From Mytilus californianus (lineage: Eukaryota; Mollusca; Bivalvia; Mytilida; Mytilidae): a DNA stretch of 64,000 nt. How positions within the stretch are numbered: position 1 is the first letter of the stretch; every line of letters begins with the position of its first letter. Position numbers and translations under genes: made by a program. The stretch lies in NCBI RefSeq assembly GCF_021869535.1, contig NW_026262659.1, forward strand, positions 10,044,001 through 10,108,000. Direction: 5' to 3'. This document shows, in pieces, positions 10,713-25,700 of this stretch. The notes under the pieces are model-generated. The model made no database searches and had not been told where the DNA came from. It saw only the letters and a program-made list of their open reading frames with translations.

Positions 10713-13700
10713 CTGTAAAATACATACAAATAATATAATATCTATAAATAGTTCATTTCAAGAGAAGACCCTGGTAATAAAGAATTACAATCGTGCTGGA
10801 AAATTTACAAAAAAGTAACACTTTTCAAAGTCTTGGTAGCTTCGCATCACGAGCAGTTATTTCACTTGTAATCAAGAACCAAGTAAATAGATCTAGTTTT
10901 GATATGAGTTCAATAACTTGTCCTTCCTAGCATGAACATTGGCAAGTGTATAGATTGTGATACATATAACATTGCTACAAGATCAAAGTATTAACTAAAA
11001 CAATATGTCACAGACACTACTTTGATAAATTTTTAAAGCTGTGAATTTTACTTTGTTCTTGAACAAATATCATAACAAGAGTGCACACGCTGAAATGTCT
11101 CCCCTGTTTTACTGACCATTGATTTTATGTTGAAAGTCTTAAAGATAGAGGTCTTACTAAAAGCATTACAGACACTTAACATTTTCAAAAATCTATGACA
11201 ATTTGGTCAAGGTCAAATAAATTGTGTCAGACAGACATATACACCTTACAATTTTTTTATACACCAAATATAGTAGACCTATTGCATATGCTAATTGAAA
11301 AACAGACCAAAACACAAAACTCAACATTAAAATGAACCATAATTATGAGGTCAAGGTCAGATGAGACCTGCCAGACAGACATGTGCACCTTACAATTATT
11401 CCATATCCCAATTATATAGCTGACCTATTGCTATTGGTATTTGAAAAACAGACCAAAACACAATAAATTGCTTCGCCGAGCGCAACTGGATACGACCGCA
11501 GAGTACCCAACCCTGAACAATTGGGGCAAAATGGACACAATATTCGCGCTTAATACAGGTCTGAATTTGGATTGTAATTAAATATTTGACACATAATAGG
11601 TTTCAGACACAGAATATCTGTAGTCAAAGAACTTAGAATTGGTTATATGATTGAATTTATATTCAATTTTTTGCTTTTGTGCAATACACTATGCTGTTGC
11701 AAATTGACCCCCCCCCCCCCCCTTAATAAAAATAAAAAATAAAAAAAATTGAAGAAATTTCTTTTTAATTTCTGAAATCTGAAATGAGAAAAAAATTGTC
11801 CCCCCCCTCACAAAATTTCTTTTTTAACCCCCCCCCCCCCCCTCAATTTTTTTTCCAACTCCCCTACCCCTTTTTCCAAAAAAAAAATTCTTTCCCTCAA
11901 GATATGGTCATAATCTCAATTCAAATTTCCAATGGAGTTTGCAACCATAATTACCCATTTAAATACATCATAAAAGTCTTAAAATAGAAAATGACATACA
12001 TAATCATGGCTAAAATTAATATTCTTTAATCAGCATTTTTAAATAATAACTTCTAAATATAAATTGACAGCTAATCACCTTTAGACAATACAACATTTCT
12101 TTATACATAATTTAAAAGCAGTGTAAGGGAGGTAATCCAAACATCACATTGTACGTTTTTTTAATTGTCCAGTAACCAGGAAACCCGTGTTTTTCCCTCT
12201 TTTTGCCCCTAATTCGCTCAACGTTTGAGCCATAACCCCCCAACGCCAATCCTAATCATCCCTTTGTGGTATGGAAACTTGTGGTATAATTTCAGAGATC
12301 AATACACCGTTCCACAAGTTATTGTCTGGAAACTACAAAAATGCTTATTTGGGCCCCCTTTTGGCCCCTAATTCCTAAACTGTTAGGACTATAACCCCCA
12401 AAATTAATCCCAACCTTCCTTTTGTGGTTATAAACCTTGTGTTTAAATTTATTAGATTTCTATTTACATTTACTAAAGTTATTGTCCAAAAACCAAATGT
12501 CTTCAGACGACGCTGAGGACGACGATGACGAAGACGTGATACCAATATACGACCGCAAAATTTTTTGCGGTCGTATAAAAACTTAACATTGACCATTGAA
12601 CCATAAAAATGAGGTAAGATGATACCTTCAAGACAGACATGTACACCTTACAATCATTCCGTACACCAAATATAGTTGACCTATTGCTTAAAGTACTTGA
12701 AAAACAGACAAAAACACAAAAACTTAACAATGACCAATGAACCATGAAAATGAGGTCAAGGTCAGATGATTCCTGCCAGACACCTTACAATCTTTCCATA
12801 CACCAAATATAGTAGACCTATTGCTTATAGTACTTGACAAACAGACCAAAACACAAAAACTTATCATTGACCAATGAACCATGAAAATGAGTTCAATGAA
12901 AAAACCTGTCAGACTGACATGTACCCATTACAATCATTACATACACCAAATATAGTTGACTTACTGCATATAGTATTTGAAAACGAACCTAATCACGTAA
13001 CTTTAACCTTGATAACTGATCCATTAAATGAGGTCAGGGTCAAATGAACTCTGTCTGACAGACATGTAGACGTTGCAAGGAACCCATATACCAAATATAT
13101 TTATCCTATTACTCATAATAAGTGAGAAATTCACATGACAAAAAAGCTCAAATATTTTTCAAGCAATCGCTGAACCATGAAAATGAGGTCAAGGACAATG
13201 GACATATAACTGACGGAAACTTCGTAACATAAGGTATCTGCATACAAGATATGAAGCATCCAGGTCTTCTACCTTCTGAAATATAAAGCTTTATACAAAT
13301 AGTTTACGCTGCCGCCGGATAGTAATACCTATGTCTCGCATACTGCGATTTAGGCGAGACAAAAACTACTTTTTCAAGAACTATATTGTATTGAAAAGTA
13401 TCAAATAGACCTATACACCATAAAGAGCAAGTTTTTACATAGACAACTTTATAATTCATTTATCACCTGTAATATTCATTATTGACCTTCAACATATTTA
13501 GGTTCAATTTATAATCTAACCGAATAACAAAGTCATGTGTAACAATTAACATATGCAAGGAAACTTTTCAATACACTAGCAATGTCATTCCTCTTCAAAA
13601 TTTGACTTCAGCTATTGACTGATGAACACCCTCATAAAAATAAGACCCCATAGTCATCATCCATATAACAATTCATTTCCACTTTTTTGATAGACAACTG

Positions 13701-16700
13701 CACAGAAATGAAAGTAATAATTAGCCTGTAAAGGGAGAAAAATGGGAAAATATTTATTTAATGGGGTTGTACATCACAAAACTAATTAACCTTGCACTTA
13801 AGACATCTGCACTACTTAGATATAACTGGTGAAGTAATTCAGAAGTGAAATAACTATTAGCCTAAGTCAGCCAGTCTTTAAATACATTAATGCCTGTAAT
13901 TCAGTGGTTCTTGTTTTTTGCTGTATATCATATTTGTATTTTGTTCGTTGTTTTTTTACATTAATCAGGCCTTTAGTTTTCTCATTTGAATTGTTTTATA
14001 ATTGTTATTTCAGCGCCTTTTATAGCTGAATATGCCGTATGGTTTTTGCTCATTGTTGAAGGCCCTACTGTGACCTATAGCTGTTAATTTCTATGTCATT
14101 TGGTGTGTAATTGAGAGTTGTCTCATTGGCAATTATACATCTTCTTTTTTTCATATTCAGTTTTTGAGTTAATCGCCACAGATAACACATCAATAACCTC
14201 TATGTGTTTAATACTATAACATTTCCAAATAAAGTACCAATGTGACAACAACAAATAAATAGAAACAGCTTACCTGCTTGAGATAGGAGTAGTTTATTGC
14301 CTCAGTTGTACAGCTATCCTGGTCTGATTTATAAGAACCATCAGTTGACAGATTATCTTTGTTCAATGTAGGCACACCTTGGATATATCAAGACACACAT
14401 AAATCAATATAAACTAAAGGCTCCAAGGAGCCTGTGTCGCTCATTTTGCTTTAGTTTCAGAGATATAAGCCAAAAACTGCATTTTACCCCTATGTTATAT
14501 TTTTAGCCATGTTGGCCAGGTTGGTTGGCAGGCGGGGTCATCGGACACATTTTTTTAACTAGATACCCTAATGATGATTGTGGCCAAGTTTGGTTAAATT
14601 TGTCTCGGCAGTTTCTTCAGAGAAGATTTTTGTAAAAGATTATAAAAAATTAAGAAAAATTGTTAAAAATTGACTATAAAGGGCAATAACTCCTTAAGGG
14701 GTCAATTGACAATTTTGGTCATGTTGACTTATTTGTAGATCTCACTTTGCTGAACATAATTGCTGTTACAGTTTTTCTCTATCTATAATAATAATCAAGA
14801 ACTAGAATATATTTTAAAATTTGCAATAATAAGTACATTTTTTTTAATTGGAATGGATTCTGTAATAATTGCTCTAGAGAACACAGAGACAAATACTTGG
14901 CTTGAAGAACCTATGAGGACTTGTTCATCAGTAGACTGAAAGGTAGCAATTTAATATTGATTCATTTGTGCAGTTGGGTTGCTCTCTAATTGATGCTTAC
15001 CCTTCCGGAGCACCTGAGATCACCCCCTGTTTCTGGTGGGGTTCGTGTTGCTCAGTCTTTAGTTTTCTATGGTGTGTATTGTGTACTGTTGTTTGTCTGT
15101 TTGGTTTATTTTTTTTCTTTGCCTTGGTGTTTTCAGTTTATTTTCGAATTATGAGTTTGAATGTCCCTTTGGTATCTTTTGCCTCCTTTTACTTAAAACA
15201 TTATTTTGTTTGATTCATAATCAATAGCTTTAACATCAGCATCATACCAAAAACTGATTTTCACTTCCTTCTCTTTTCTTATTTATTATTTAGATTAAAA
15301 CTTTCTAAATCATACTTTGGTACTGACATGATTTATAGCAAATCTTTCTTATATTGTTCGTTAACAAATTTAAAAATTGTTTAGAAACTAAGGTTTCAAC
15401 TTCCTAAGACAAAGTTGACCTTAGATTGATTTGGAATTTATTTTTAGGTCCTTTTTGGTCATATTGCTCTTCAACTGTTTCGGTTCTTATACATACTTAG
15501 CTTTTTAATATTCAGCTTTCCTGATGAAAGTAAATTCAGAAAAGGCATGAAATTTATTAAGTGTCTGTTTTCATTGTTTTTAACCAAGGATAAAAGTAAA
15601 ATTATGATATAAACTTTATCATATTTGACTTACAGAAATATTTTTTATTTTTCTCATCACATGACTCTCTATCATCTGAATTTTCACCTGGCATTGACCA
15701 TTTCTGATATTCTGTCTCTTGTTCTTTCCCCCAACTTGCACATGCTCCATGACTAGTTTGTTCATGATGAGATGGTGTCTCATTATCTGTATCCTCTAGA
15801 TCAGTAGAATGACTGTATAACATGCTCATTGTTTTAGGTTTTGTAGTGACTGTATAAGGAGGTCTACCATGTGATGAACAATTGTTTGAATATTCTGAAG
15901 TACATGTTTCTGAATGCGAAGATTGCTTGTTTGAATGTTCTGTGGTATTTTGATGCATCAAATTATGGGTATGTGATGGCCATTTGTTTGAATATTCTGT
16001 ACTATTTTCCTTAAAGGATTTACTCTGTAATGATCCCTTGTTCCATTGTTTTGCTGCATCGACCTGTTTTTTCCTATGATAAGCTACTCTCATATCCAGC
16101 TCTTTATAAAACTTTTCAAATGCTTCCACTGCTCCTCTCTTAGATATAAACCTCACAAAGATCATACTGAAATGATAGAGAACTATTACAGTAGTTATAA
16201 GATAATCCCTGACATGAGAGAAACAGTTACTTGATAATACTGAAAACCCCTGGTGAGTTGTTGAATTATAAAAATACAGCTAACCACTATTACCTTAAGA
16301 CTTTAAACTTTTATCATATTTTGTTACTTCTGTACTGTATTCTCACTTTAATTTACTAAATTCTTCAGGGATAGTAAAAACATGGAACTATTCTACTGAA
16401 AACCATTAAAGAATTTGAACTACTATCCTGTTTTACTGCTCAAAAAAAAAGTAAATCTGAAGTACAACATTTTTTTTCAATCACCATTAAGAAATGGTTG
16501 ATTGATATAATGTATCTCGATCTCAAAACACTTGTGACATGTAATTGTACATATCTAGCCTACCAGAATAGTTGTCTGAATTGTGATTTAACCAATTATG
16601 GGTATGGAATCAAACAGGGGCATTTCTTGCAAAGCAGGCGATGATTATCCTATTGATGCATCTAGTCTCCTTCCTTGTTTGGTTTTACTTTGAGTTGTAT

Positions 16701-19700
16701 CTTCCATTGGAACACCTTTCAACTATTGGTGTCTCTAATTTATATAGTGTTGTAGTGCATAACTCTCTAAATTCATATTAAAATTCGAATTTGAAATAAA
16801 GGTTAAATGACTTGAAAATTTTGGCAAACTTGATGTGTCGGAATGACACGAATTCCATCTCTCGCAAAAAAAGCCATGTTAAGGAGTGGAAATTTGAGAA
16901 TGAATGTCTGTATAACTGTTATTAACGAAATTTTCAAAGTCCAAAACCTGTAATTTCAGCACAAATCAGTGGAGCAGAACCAGACGTAAACTCAATTTCT
17001 AACTCATCACACATATTAATCAAAGCACCAAAGGCGCTATAGGCAGTTAATTAAAAAAATCAAAGGTAAACTTGGCAGAAGTTAAGATGAATATAGTGGA
17101 AGAATGGATGAAAATATTTTTCTCTAATTCTTCGTCAATTTATCCCTTTCTGCACCCATTGTATAAAAAAAATTTAATCAACGTGTGGTTCGTTTGATCT
17201 CAGTTCTTCATTGGTTAAAATCCGATTATGACGTCGAATTTACTTGCTTTCCTCTGAATTTCCTATTGTGACGGCATGAAAAAAGGCGACCATGCCTGAT
17301 GACGTCACATAGAAAGAACACATCTTTTTACAGATCATTCGAAAAGACGGAATAAGTTTGCCTGCATATTGTTTGAAAATCATTAGAGAAACAGATTCCA
17401 CCACCAAATCTCGTGTAATACGATATTTATCCACTCTCGACAGTTAAATTTTAAATATCTAAAACGCTCGGCGAGCCTCGCGTTTTAAATTTGAAAATTT
17501 AACTGTCTCGAGTGGATAAATATCGTATCACACTCGATGCAGTGGTAGAATCTATATATCTCAGCTATTTCTCAAGTATCAAATAATGTTTGTACTGTAA
17601 TGTTTCTGCTATCCAATCCTACCACTTTCAAAAGTTATTTCCAATTTATTTTTTAAAGATTTAATGTCTGAGATTATGCACATACACTGTCGCATGTTAG
17701 GGGAGAGTTTTGTGCCAGCTAACATGTTTAACCTGCCACATTCTGTATGTACCTGTCCATAGTGAGGACCCAGTAATTTGGTGATTGTTGATTGTTGCTG
17801 TATATCATATTTATTTTTCATAATTGTTTTGTACATAAATCAGGCTGCTTTAGTTTTATTGTTTTACATTTGTCATTTCGTGGTCGTTTATATCTTACTA
17901 TGCAGTATAGGTTTTGCTAATTGTTGCAGGCTGCATGGAGGAATATTCTTTTCAGAATAATAATTTCAATTATGGCGTCCAACAGTGGTGTATGGTTTAA
18001 TTCCACTATGTACTAGAGTTTGAATATGCCATATTAGTGCTTTTAGTTGGATCAGCTGGTGCCACTATGCACAATTATCAAATCATACCTGAAACTATCT
18101 GAAATGGTGTAATTTTCTTGTATACTAGTATTACAAGAAATGCTGATGTTGTTATAATGGCCTAGCAATGATGCAACATATATTTTTGAAGGCTGTACGG
18201 TTGCCTGTAATTGCTTACATCCACTTCATTTGAATTTTGGTGGATAGTTGTCTCATTGGCAATCATACCACATCTCCTTATTTTTAAAATAATTACACAT
18301 GTCTAATCTATAATAAGCTATTAACACAACGTAATGTTTTGCCTATTTGTTATTTTGATAATGCAAATGTTACACTTAAAATAGTAATACTTTAACATGT
18401 AAGTGATATTAAAAGTCAATGAACCATGACTGAAGGTACAAGGCTAAACAATCTCTATGGAAATGAAAGGTGCCAATGCTTGTTCAACTGCAAACCAAAT
18501 ACCATTGACTTTTCATAAGTCGTTCCCTTTAAACAAACCTTAACACAAATTCAATTTCTAAGTCAATGAACCATAATGAGGGGGTGGGGTTATATAATAC
18601 CCATGGAAATGAAACTTTTGAATACCAATATGTTCGCATACCAAATAGCTTTGACTTAAGATTACTGGTAATTTTAAACTGACATAATCATAATAATCAC
18701 AAACTCATTCATGTAAACTAAGTAAAAGTTTCAAAGTCAATAGATCATGCATATGACTGAGGGGTGAGGACCAAATATCCTCTATGGAAATGAGATGTAC
18801 TAATGCTTCTACACCTACATGCCAATTATCATTGACCTACCACTATTGGTTTCCCTAATACTAACCTAATCGAAAACTAATAAATGAAATTTCAAAGTAA
18901 CATAAGTTTCCAAGTAAAAAGAGCATGATTCAGGGGGCGGGGCCAAATAATCTCAATGGAAATTAGAACTGAAAAAGTTTATACAACTGAACACCAAATA
19001 TCATTGACCTACCACTAGTGGTTCCCCCTAAACTGACCTAATCACAAACATATACATGTAAACTATGCAAAGTTTCAAAGTCAATAGACCATGACTAAGG
19101 GGGTGGGGCCAAATATTCTCTATGGTAATGAGATGTGCCTATGCTAACACAACTACTTACAAAATGTCATTGACCTACCAGAAACCAGACCTTATCACAA
19201 AATCACAAACTAATACATTGTTGATTCCGCCAAAACAGCATGCCTATATATATATATATATGTCTCACTTTTTGACTCTGTCAAGGCAAGACAAAAATTG
19301 CAACAAATTTAATACAAATATTTTGTCCATCTTTTTTTAATATTCTTCATTTCTTAGATATATCAATGCTGCGTTCACACATAATTCGAATTCGATTTAC
19401 ATTATTAACTGATTTGAATTAGTTTAATACGCATTCGAAACGTTTAATGTCCAAAAGTAAATTCTACTTGGAATTGCAATACACGTCAAAATCGCTTTAC
19501 TGTGAATGCAGGGGTTAAAATTAACATTTGGTACTGGACAGTCCAGGACCTTTGACACTCCAAACTGAAAGGTCCACAACCTAAATTCCAGGTCCTGCTT
19601 TTACTTGAAATAGTTCATAACTCAGTAAGATACTTTAATGTGCTTTTGGTGTTAAGTTAGCTTGTTTCATTGTCAGTGTCACTGTCGTTTTACATGTTTA

Positions 19701-22700
19701 ATAATAAATGTAATTGTCTTGTATATTAATTTATGAATTCAAATAATCTTTTTTTTTGTATTAGGAAGGCTGAGGGAGGCTGAGGGTATCACTGTGGGTG
19801 GGTGTGTTGTCTCAACAATTGATTATTTATTACTAATTATACCATTATATTAAACAGTTCAAATTCAAAACTGTTTAAGTGTATCATATCTAGTTGCACT
19901 ATATATTATATTAGCTAGTTCCTCTGTGAAAATAAAGTAAGAAACTTCCAGATTTTTATAGGCCCTTCAAAATTGAGAAGAAATTACCTCATGGAATTGT
20001 AGTAATATGTTTAAACAATAAAAACATCTACATGTAATATCAATATTTATTAATGATAAGGAAAATACTGTCACATTTTATTGGTTTTTGACATGAAAAT
20101 TTGTGAACTAAAAGTAATTTTGAGTTTCTGTATAAAATATTTCCTGCTTTTTCTTTCTTTTCAATATATCTTTGGTTTTCAATTCTAGAGTTTATATTTC
20201 ATCATGATAGATGTATTTTGTCTCATGCCTGGAATTATTATATTTTTATTGTATTTGATCGGCAAACCCGGAATTACCCTTATCCGCCCCCGGAATTAGA
20301 TCCGGTATTATAATTGTCTTCATTTCCGGTTTATGGCATCCATTGTTTTTCAATGTTGTTTTTGTCAGTCAGATACGATTTACTCGGATTTACACATAAC
20401 ATGTTGGCGATTTTCGGTATAAAGCTAGCGGTTGAACAAAATGATTATTATCAGAAATCACCAAATTTAAAACGTCCTTGATTTACGTTTTGTCGACGAA
20501 GTTAAAATTACCGCCAACTGAGACTTCAACTCCGTGTCATATTAGTCACAGCCGTTATACAATATTCCTGCGCTTTGTGCCATTTGGCAACTGTAAACGA
20601 CTTGTAATTAGAGATTTTCGGCGATGAAATAATTCATGCAATTGTTCTTTGACATCTTGGCCAAAAGCACAGGGGATAATAAACTACATAAGGATTTCTA
20701 TTGAGCACTACTTCCTATGTGCAACTTCAAAACTTTTGGGTGGTTTGACGATCATTTAAGGTTTTTCTGGTCATATTTGTTGTATTCCAGAATTAAAAGT
20801 ATGAAAAAAGTGTTCAATAAGTTATAAATAACATAATAGCCAGCCAGATAATAACAATGGCACATATTTCAGCATTTATTGGGTAGAACACAAATCTAGG
20901 GTGCTCGCATAAAGCAGCTTAACTGCTTAAAAATTAGCTCAATATGCAAAGGTGTTTAGAAAAAAAGTCTGTATAACTATTCGTTGCGGAATGACGGAAC
21001 GACGGAATGACGGAATAACGGATAAGATTACATGTGAAACTATATGACCCTGACAATTTTGTTGCAGGGCAATAAAAATGGTTACCATATTCATATACTT
21101 TCTTCATGTCCCAGGTCAGTGGTTGTCTTTAATCACAAATGTTTTATTGTAGAGAATTTAGTGGTATCGCAAGATCTTTCACAGTCTCTACAATTTTTGT
21201 AGACTTTTTGTGATTTAGATTAGAATCTGAAATATTCTACTTTTGTTGAAGAATATGTGACAATATAGGTAAAAAAAAAATTTATTGTTTACAAAAAATG
21301 ACGATCATTAATTTATCACATTCAAATTTTTATCAATCCCTATAAATTAGCAATGTGTTTAATGGTTTTGGTGGAAGAGTTGCTCAAATAGGTGGTATTA
21401 CATCTTACAGTCTATTCAAACTATTTTTGCAAAAAAATCTGCTCAATCAGGTGTTAGGGGCTGTCTTAAACATGCACTAAAGTGAGAGTTTGTTTTTTTT
21501 GCTCTGTGTTGAAAGCCTTACTGCGACTTTAAGATGAGGAACAGTAATAAAAGCACTGTTCCTTTGCCTTTTGTGCTTTTTGCTGGGCAAACTGATTTTG
21601 TGACATGGATGGATACCCCGTATCCTTTGTTTTTCTATTCTATTAAATTGGATCAAACAATCTGATGAAATTATCAATAGAGTTTTCATATACCAAATTG
21701 TTCATTCTTAATAGTTTTTAAAAGATTGGACAGTTAGGATGATCTGAAAGTGTCTTCCTGTAATCTTATTGCCAATTTTAACACCCTATCCTTTGATTGA
21801 TTGATTGTTGGTTGCTTAACGTCCAGTGCCCTATCCTTAGATAACTTAAGCTTAGTGACAGGCTTTGAATCAAGAAATATACTGAAAGATAAAAACTGTG
21901 GACCTTGAATCCAAATAGAACAATATCATTAAGTTGGGGTATCTTTTAAGGTTGTACATAACACTACAGGGAGTTAACTCTGTAAAAATCAGCTGAACAT
22001 TTTAATCACGTTCTACTGTTAAGGAAATATTCTTCTCAATGATCAAAATTAGTGTTTGTCAAACTGCTATATATCCAATGAAATATTTCTGATAAAGTGT
22101 GTGGTTCAAGTTTTTTGAAATTTTTACTTTTTTTGTCAAAGGGTCAAAGTAATTATTTTGTCAAAATTTTATAAAATTTAAATGAGCCAGCTTAATTTTA
22201 GTCAAGGTGTTTGGTACCACCTTAAGCCTTGTTTTTAATAAATCTGATAATGTGAAGAGATCTTGATACAACTTAGGTCACTCCAACGAAAGCATCAGCA
22301 TTGCCATAAGTGGGCAAAGAACCCATGACATTTTGAGGATAATACAGATGTTACTTAATCAGAAAAACAATGTTAATAAAAATGTAATTCATTTAATATA
22401 ACATATTGTTTGTCAAGGATAAGGGAAAAACAATGTTAATAAAAATGTAATTTAATCTAACATATGATATTCCAAAATTTAGCAAACAGTCTTTAACAAA
22501 TGGATAGTGGTATACTATGAATTACCGTTACTTACCCTGGAGTGAAATGAACCTCTCTGAAGTCATTAATCCTATTGAACTTCTCAGCAACAGTCTACAA
22601 AATGACAGTTTATTGGATTTTTATTACATTTATTAGTGTCTTTGTTATAGCAATGAAGGGCCATAAATCCTGAATAATCTTGGATATAGAGCAAAGAATT

Positions 22701-25700
22701 TATACACAAAATGTATCAATCTTTAATAGAATGTGTTATATTTTTCATTTGTATTGAAATTTATGACATCAACCCTTCTTGTCATAGTGTTAAATCTGGA
22801 CTGTTAAGAAACTCTGGACCCTTAACAAATGATTCATATTATATATATATAAATATGTAGGACTCAGAGTTGCGATGGGGATGCTGAAGTGCGATGGTCA
22901 CGCTGAAGTGTGATGGTATGCGCCGAAGTGCGATGGCCCTTCGCTGATGTGCGATGGTTCTGTCACTGATATGCGATGGTCTATTAGACACATGATGGCT
23001 AGTTTAAAACTTAGACGTTCAACTATTATGATTGCTTGATTTTTTATAAGTTGGTATATGAATACAAAACATGCATTATTTTCTCCAGTTGCAGTACACC
23101 GGTGATGTATCTTATTCCTTGTTATTAATCACATCAACCGTATACAGTTTTCGCTTAATTTGTTTCGATCTGACTAAGAAGTATTTCCATTTCAAACAAT
23201 TACCACACTTCTTTTTTAATCATTGCAATTTGTACTTCTTTAAAAAAAAAAATAGAAGCGTCAAGTTCTGAAAGGTTGAATGAACGGCTGCTTTTTTTAT
23301 CTAAGCTATTTACAAAGTATAATGTACACTACAAAGTTACAGTCAGTGAGGACTGGAAATTCAATGACTGTTTTAAATTAAATGGTTTAAACTCTCCATG
23401 TTTTACATAAAGAAAAAACGAAAAGCTACTTCTAACAAACAAATTGATTTCTACATCGAGATGTGAACATGAAACAAATTGAAAATCTGATTTATGTATA
23501 AATTCATCACACTTCAGCGTAACCACCATTGCACTTCAGCGTAGCTATCAACAATATAGCGTCACAAGGTCACAATCGCACTTCTGAGTGATCAAAAACT
23601 CACACAGGTGGTTCATTATCTCTAGGATACCATAGGTTATAACACCAATATGAACCTGCTATTACTCATTATTTATTACATTATACTGGTACCTCAGATG
23701 ATGTTCTCCATGATTCATTATCTCTAGGAAAACATCCATATGAACCTGCTATAACTCATTATTTATTACATTATACTGGTACCTCAGATGATGTTCTCGA
23801 TGGTTCATTATCTCTAGGAAAACATCCATATGAACCTGCTATAACTCATTATTTATTACATTATACTGGTACCTGAGATGATGTTCCAGGTGGTTCATTA
23901 TCTCTAGGATAACACAGACTGTAACGTCCATGTACATCTGGTTTTAACTCATTATAGCAGGAGTCATTCTCTGTTGTAAGACTTGATGCTGATGTTTTTA
24001 CTTGGCAACCACCATCTTCTTTCTTCTCTTTAAATGTTTAATGAAATTTTAAAAACAGTATATTATTGTTAATTGATTATGTTTGATAATCTTAATGGTA
24101 AGCTTCTAAATTGATATTTCTGACATGCTATATAAAGTTGTAAGTATGTAATATTGTATGTATATAACTAACAATTATTAACAGCTGTAATATTTATATG
24201 TCATTACTAGTGTTGAAAAGGGCTTGAATAAGATACCTGAGTATTTGATGTTTTTATATTTTTTTTTTTTTATCAAACTTGAACTCCATTTTGTTTTTAA
24301 TAACAACATCCATTTTCCTATTTATCAAAGACCATTACTTTCTGAATATTTGAAGTGAAAATCATAAATATTGAATTTGACCTCTATTTTGTCATCAGTA
24401 ACGATATACAAAAAATTTGAAAAGCGTTGGTTGAAGGGTTCATAATATATTGCACTGAAACAACAAAAAGCAACTTTCCAATCTATTTAGGACTATTACA
24501 TCTGAACGGCAATAAACAACTGCGCCATGAGCGCATGATACGCCCGTCGTCTTGTGTGTGAATTTTTATGCAATAAGCATAAATAGTTTCTGACATACGG
24601 CGTGACATGCGAAAACCCTCTTTTTTTTTACAAAAAACTCAATATCTCTAAAATAAAATTTTGAATCAAAACCAAAAAGCATACAGATCTTTAGATTAAT
24701 ATTACTAAGAAGTGTGTAAAATTTTAAGCAATAATCATAAATCGTTTTTGAGATACGGCAAGACATGTGAAAACCCCCCTTTTAAAATAAAAAATTTGTA
24801 AGGGTTCCGCGGAACCCAGTGTCTCGCCTACTTTTTGCTGTTAATCACAGGCTCAACAAAAATGAGGAAAAAAATTAATAAAAATATTCCTCTCTATACT
24901 ATCTTTTGATTGTAAGTAGCTTCTGTCCAAGTTTGGTAAAAATCCAGGATAGTTTATGAATCTAATAAATGTTTTAAAAACTTAAACTGCAGACTGTATG
25001 TAATGTTAACTGGAAGAAAAACTAAGTCCATTTATAAGTAAAATACGGAAAAAATGGAACAAAATTTCCTTCTAGATACTAGCTTTTAATCATAAACAAG
25101 CTTCTGTCCAAGTTTGGTACAAATCCAGGATAGTTTAAGAAAGTTATTAAAATTTCAAAAAGTTTAACCACAGAGTGAATGTAATGTTTCCTGACAGAAA
25201 AACTAAGTCCATTTATAAGTAAAATACGGAAAAAATGGATTTTTTTTTTAACAAAATTTACTTTTGAATATTATCTTATGATCATAAACAAGCTTCTGTC
25301 CAAGTTTGGTACAAATCCAGGATAGTTTAAGAAAGTTATTAAAATTTCAAAAACTTTAACCACAGAGTGAATGTAATGTTTCCTGGCAGAAAAACTAAGT
25401 CCATTTATAACTAAAATACTGAAAAAATGGATTTTTTTTTTTACAAAATTTACTTTTGAATATTATCTTATGATCATAAACAAGCTTCTGTCCAAGTTTG
25501 GTAGAAATCCAGGATAGTTTAAGAAAGTTATTAAAATTTCAAAAACTTTAACCACAGAGTGAATATTTGTGGACGCCGCCGACGACAACGACGACGCCGA
25601 CGGAATGTAGGATCGCTATGTCTCGCTTTTTCGACAAAAGTCGAAGGCTTGACAAAAATCAATATCTCAAAAATAAAATTTTGAATCAAAACCAAAAGGC

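Larger units (their letters stand above)
11074..13365 (+). mobile_element. Pearl-like element (GAGGTCAAGGTCA family) with nested insertion
   Basis: It starts aacaagagtgcacacgctga. Units of about 120 bp carry accatgaaaatgaggtcaag, cctgccagacagacatgtacacc and a ccatacaccaaatatag block. It ends with the hairpin tgtctcgcatactgcgatttaggcgagaca. The element is split by another family at about 11464-12581; the text on either side reads acacaa|aaacttaacattga as expected of an interrupted unit. Confidence 0.65.
23603..23900. repeat. ~90-bp tandem repeat across an exon-intron junction
   Basis: Four units: the common word ttcattatctctagga starts at about 23612, 23714, 23804 and 23894, giving spacings of 102, 90 and 90 bp. 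The unit joins the 3' end of Gene A exon e, its donor and 37 bp of intron with an acceptor-like end. The rightmost unit is part of the full exon. Confidence 0.85.

Noticed and set aside
11784..11987. Proline/phenylalanine-rich frame
   Set aside because: Produced by poly(C) and poly(T) runs in a low-complexity patch of a nested repeat.
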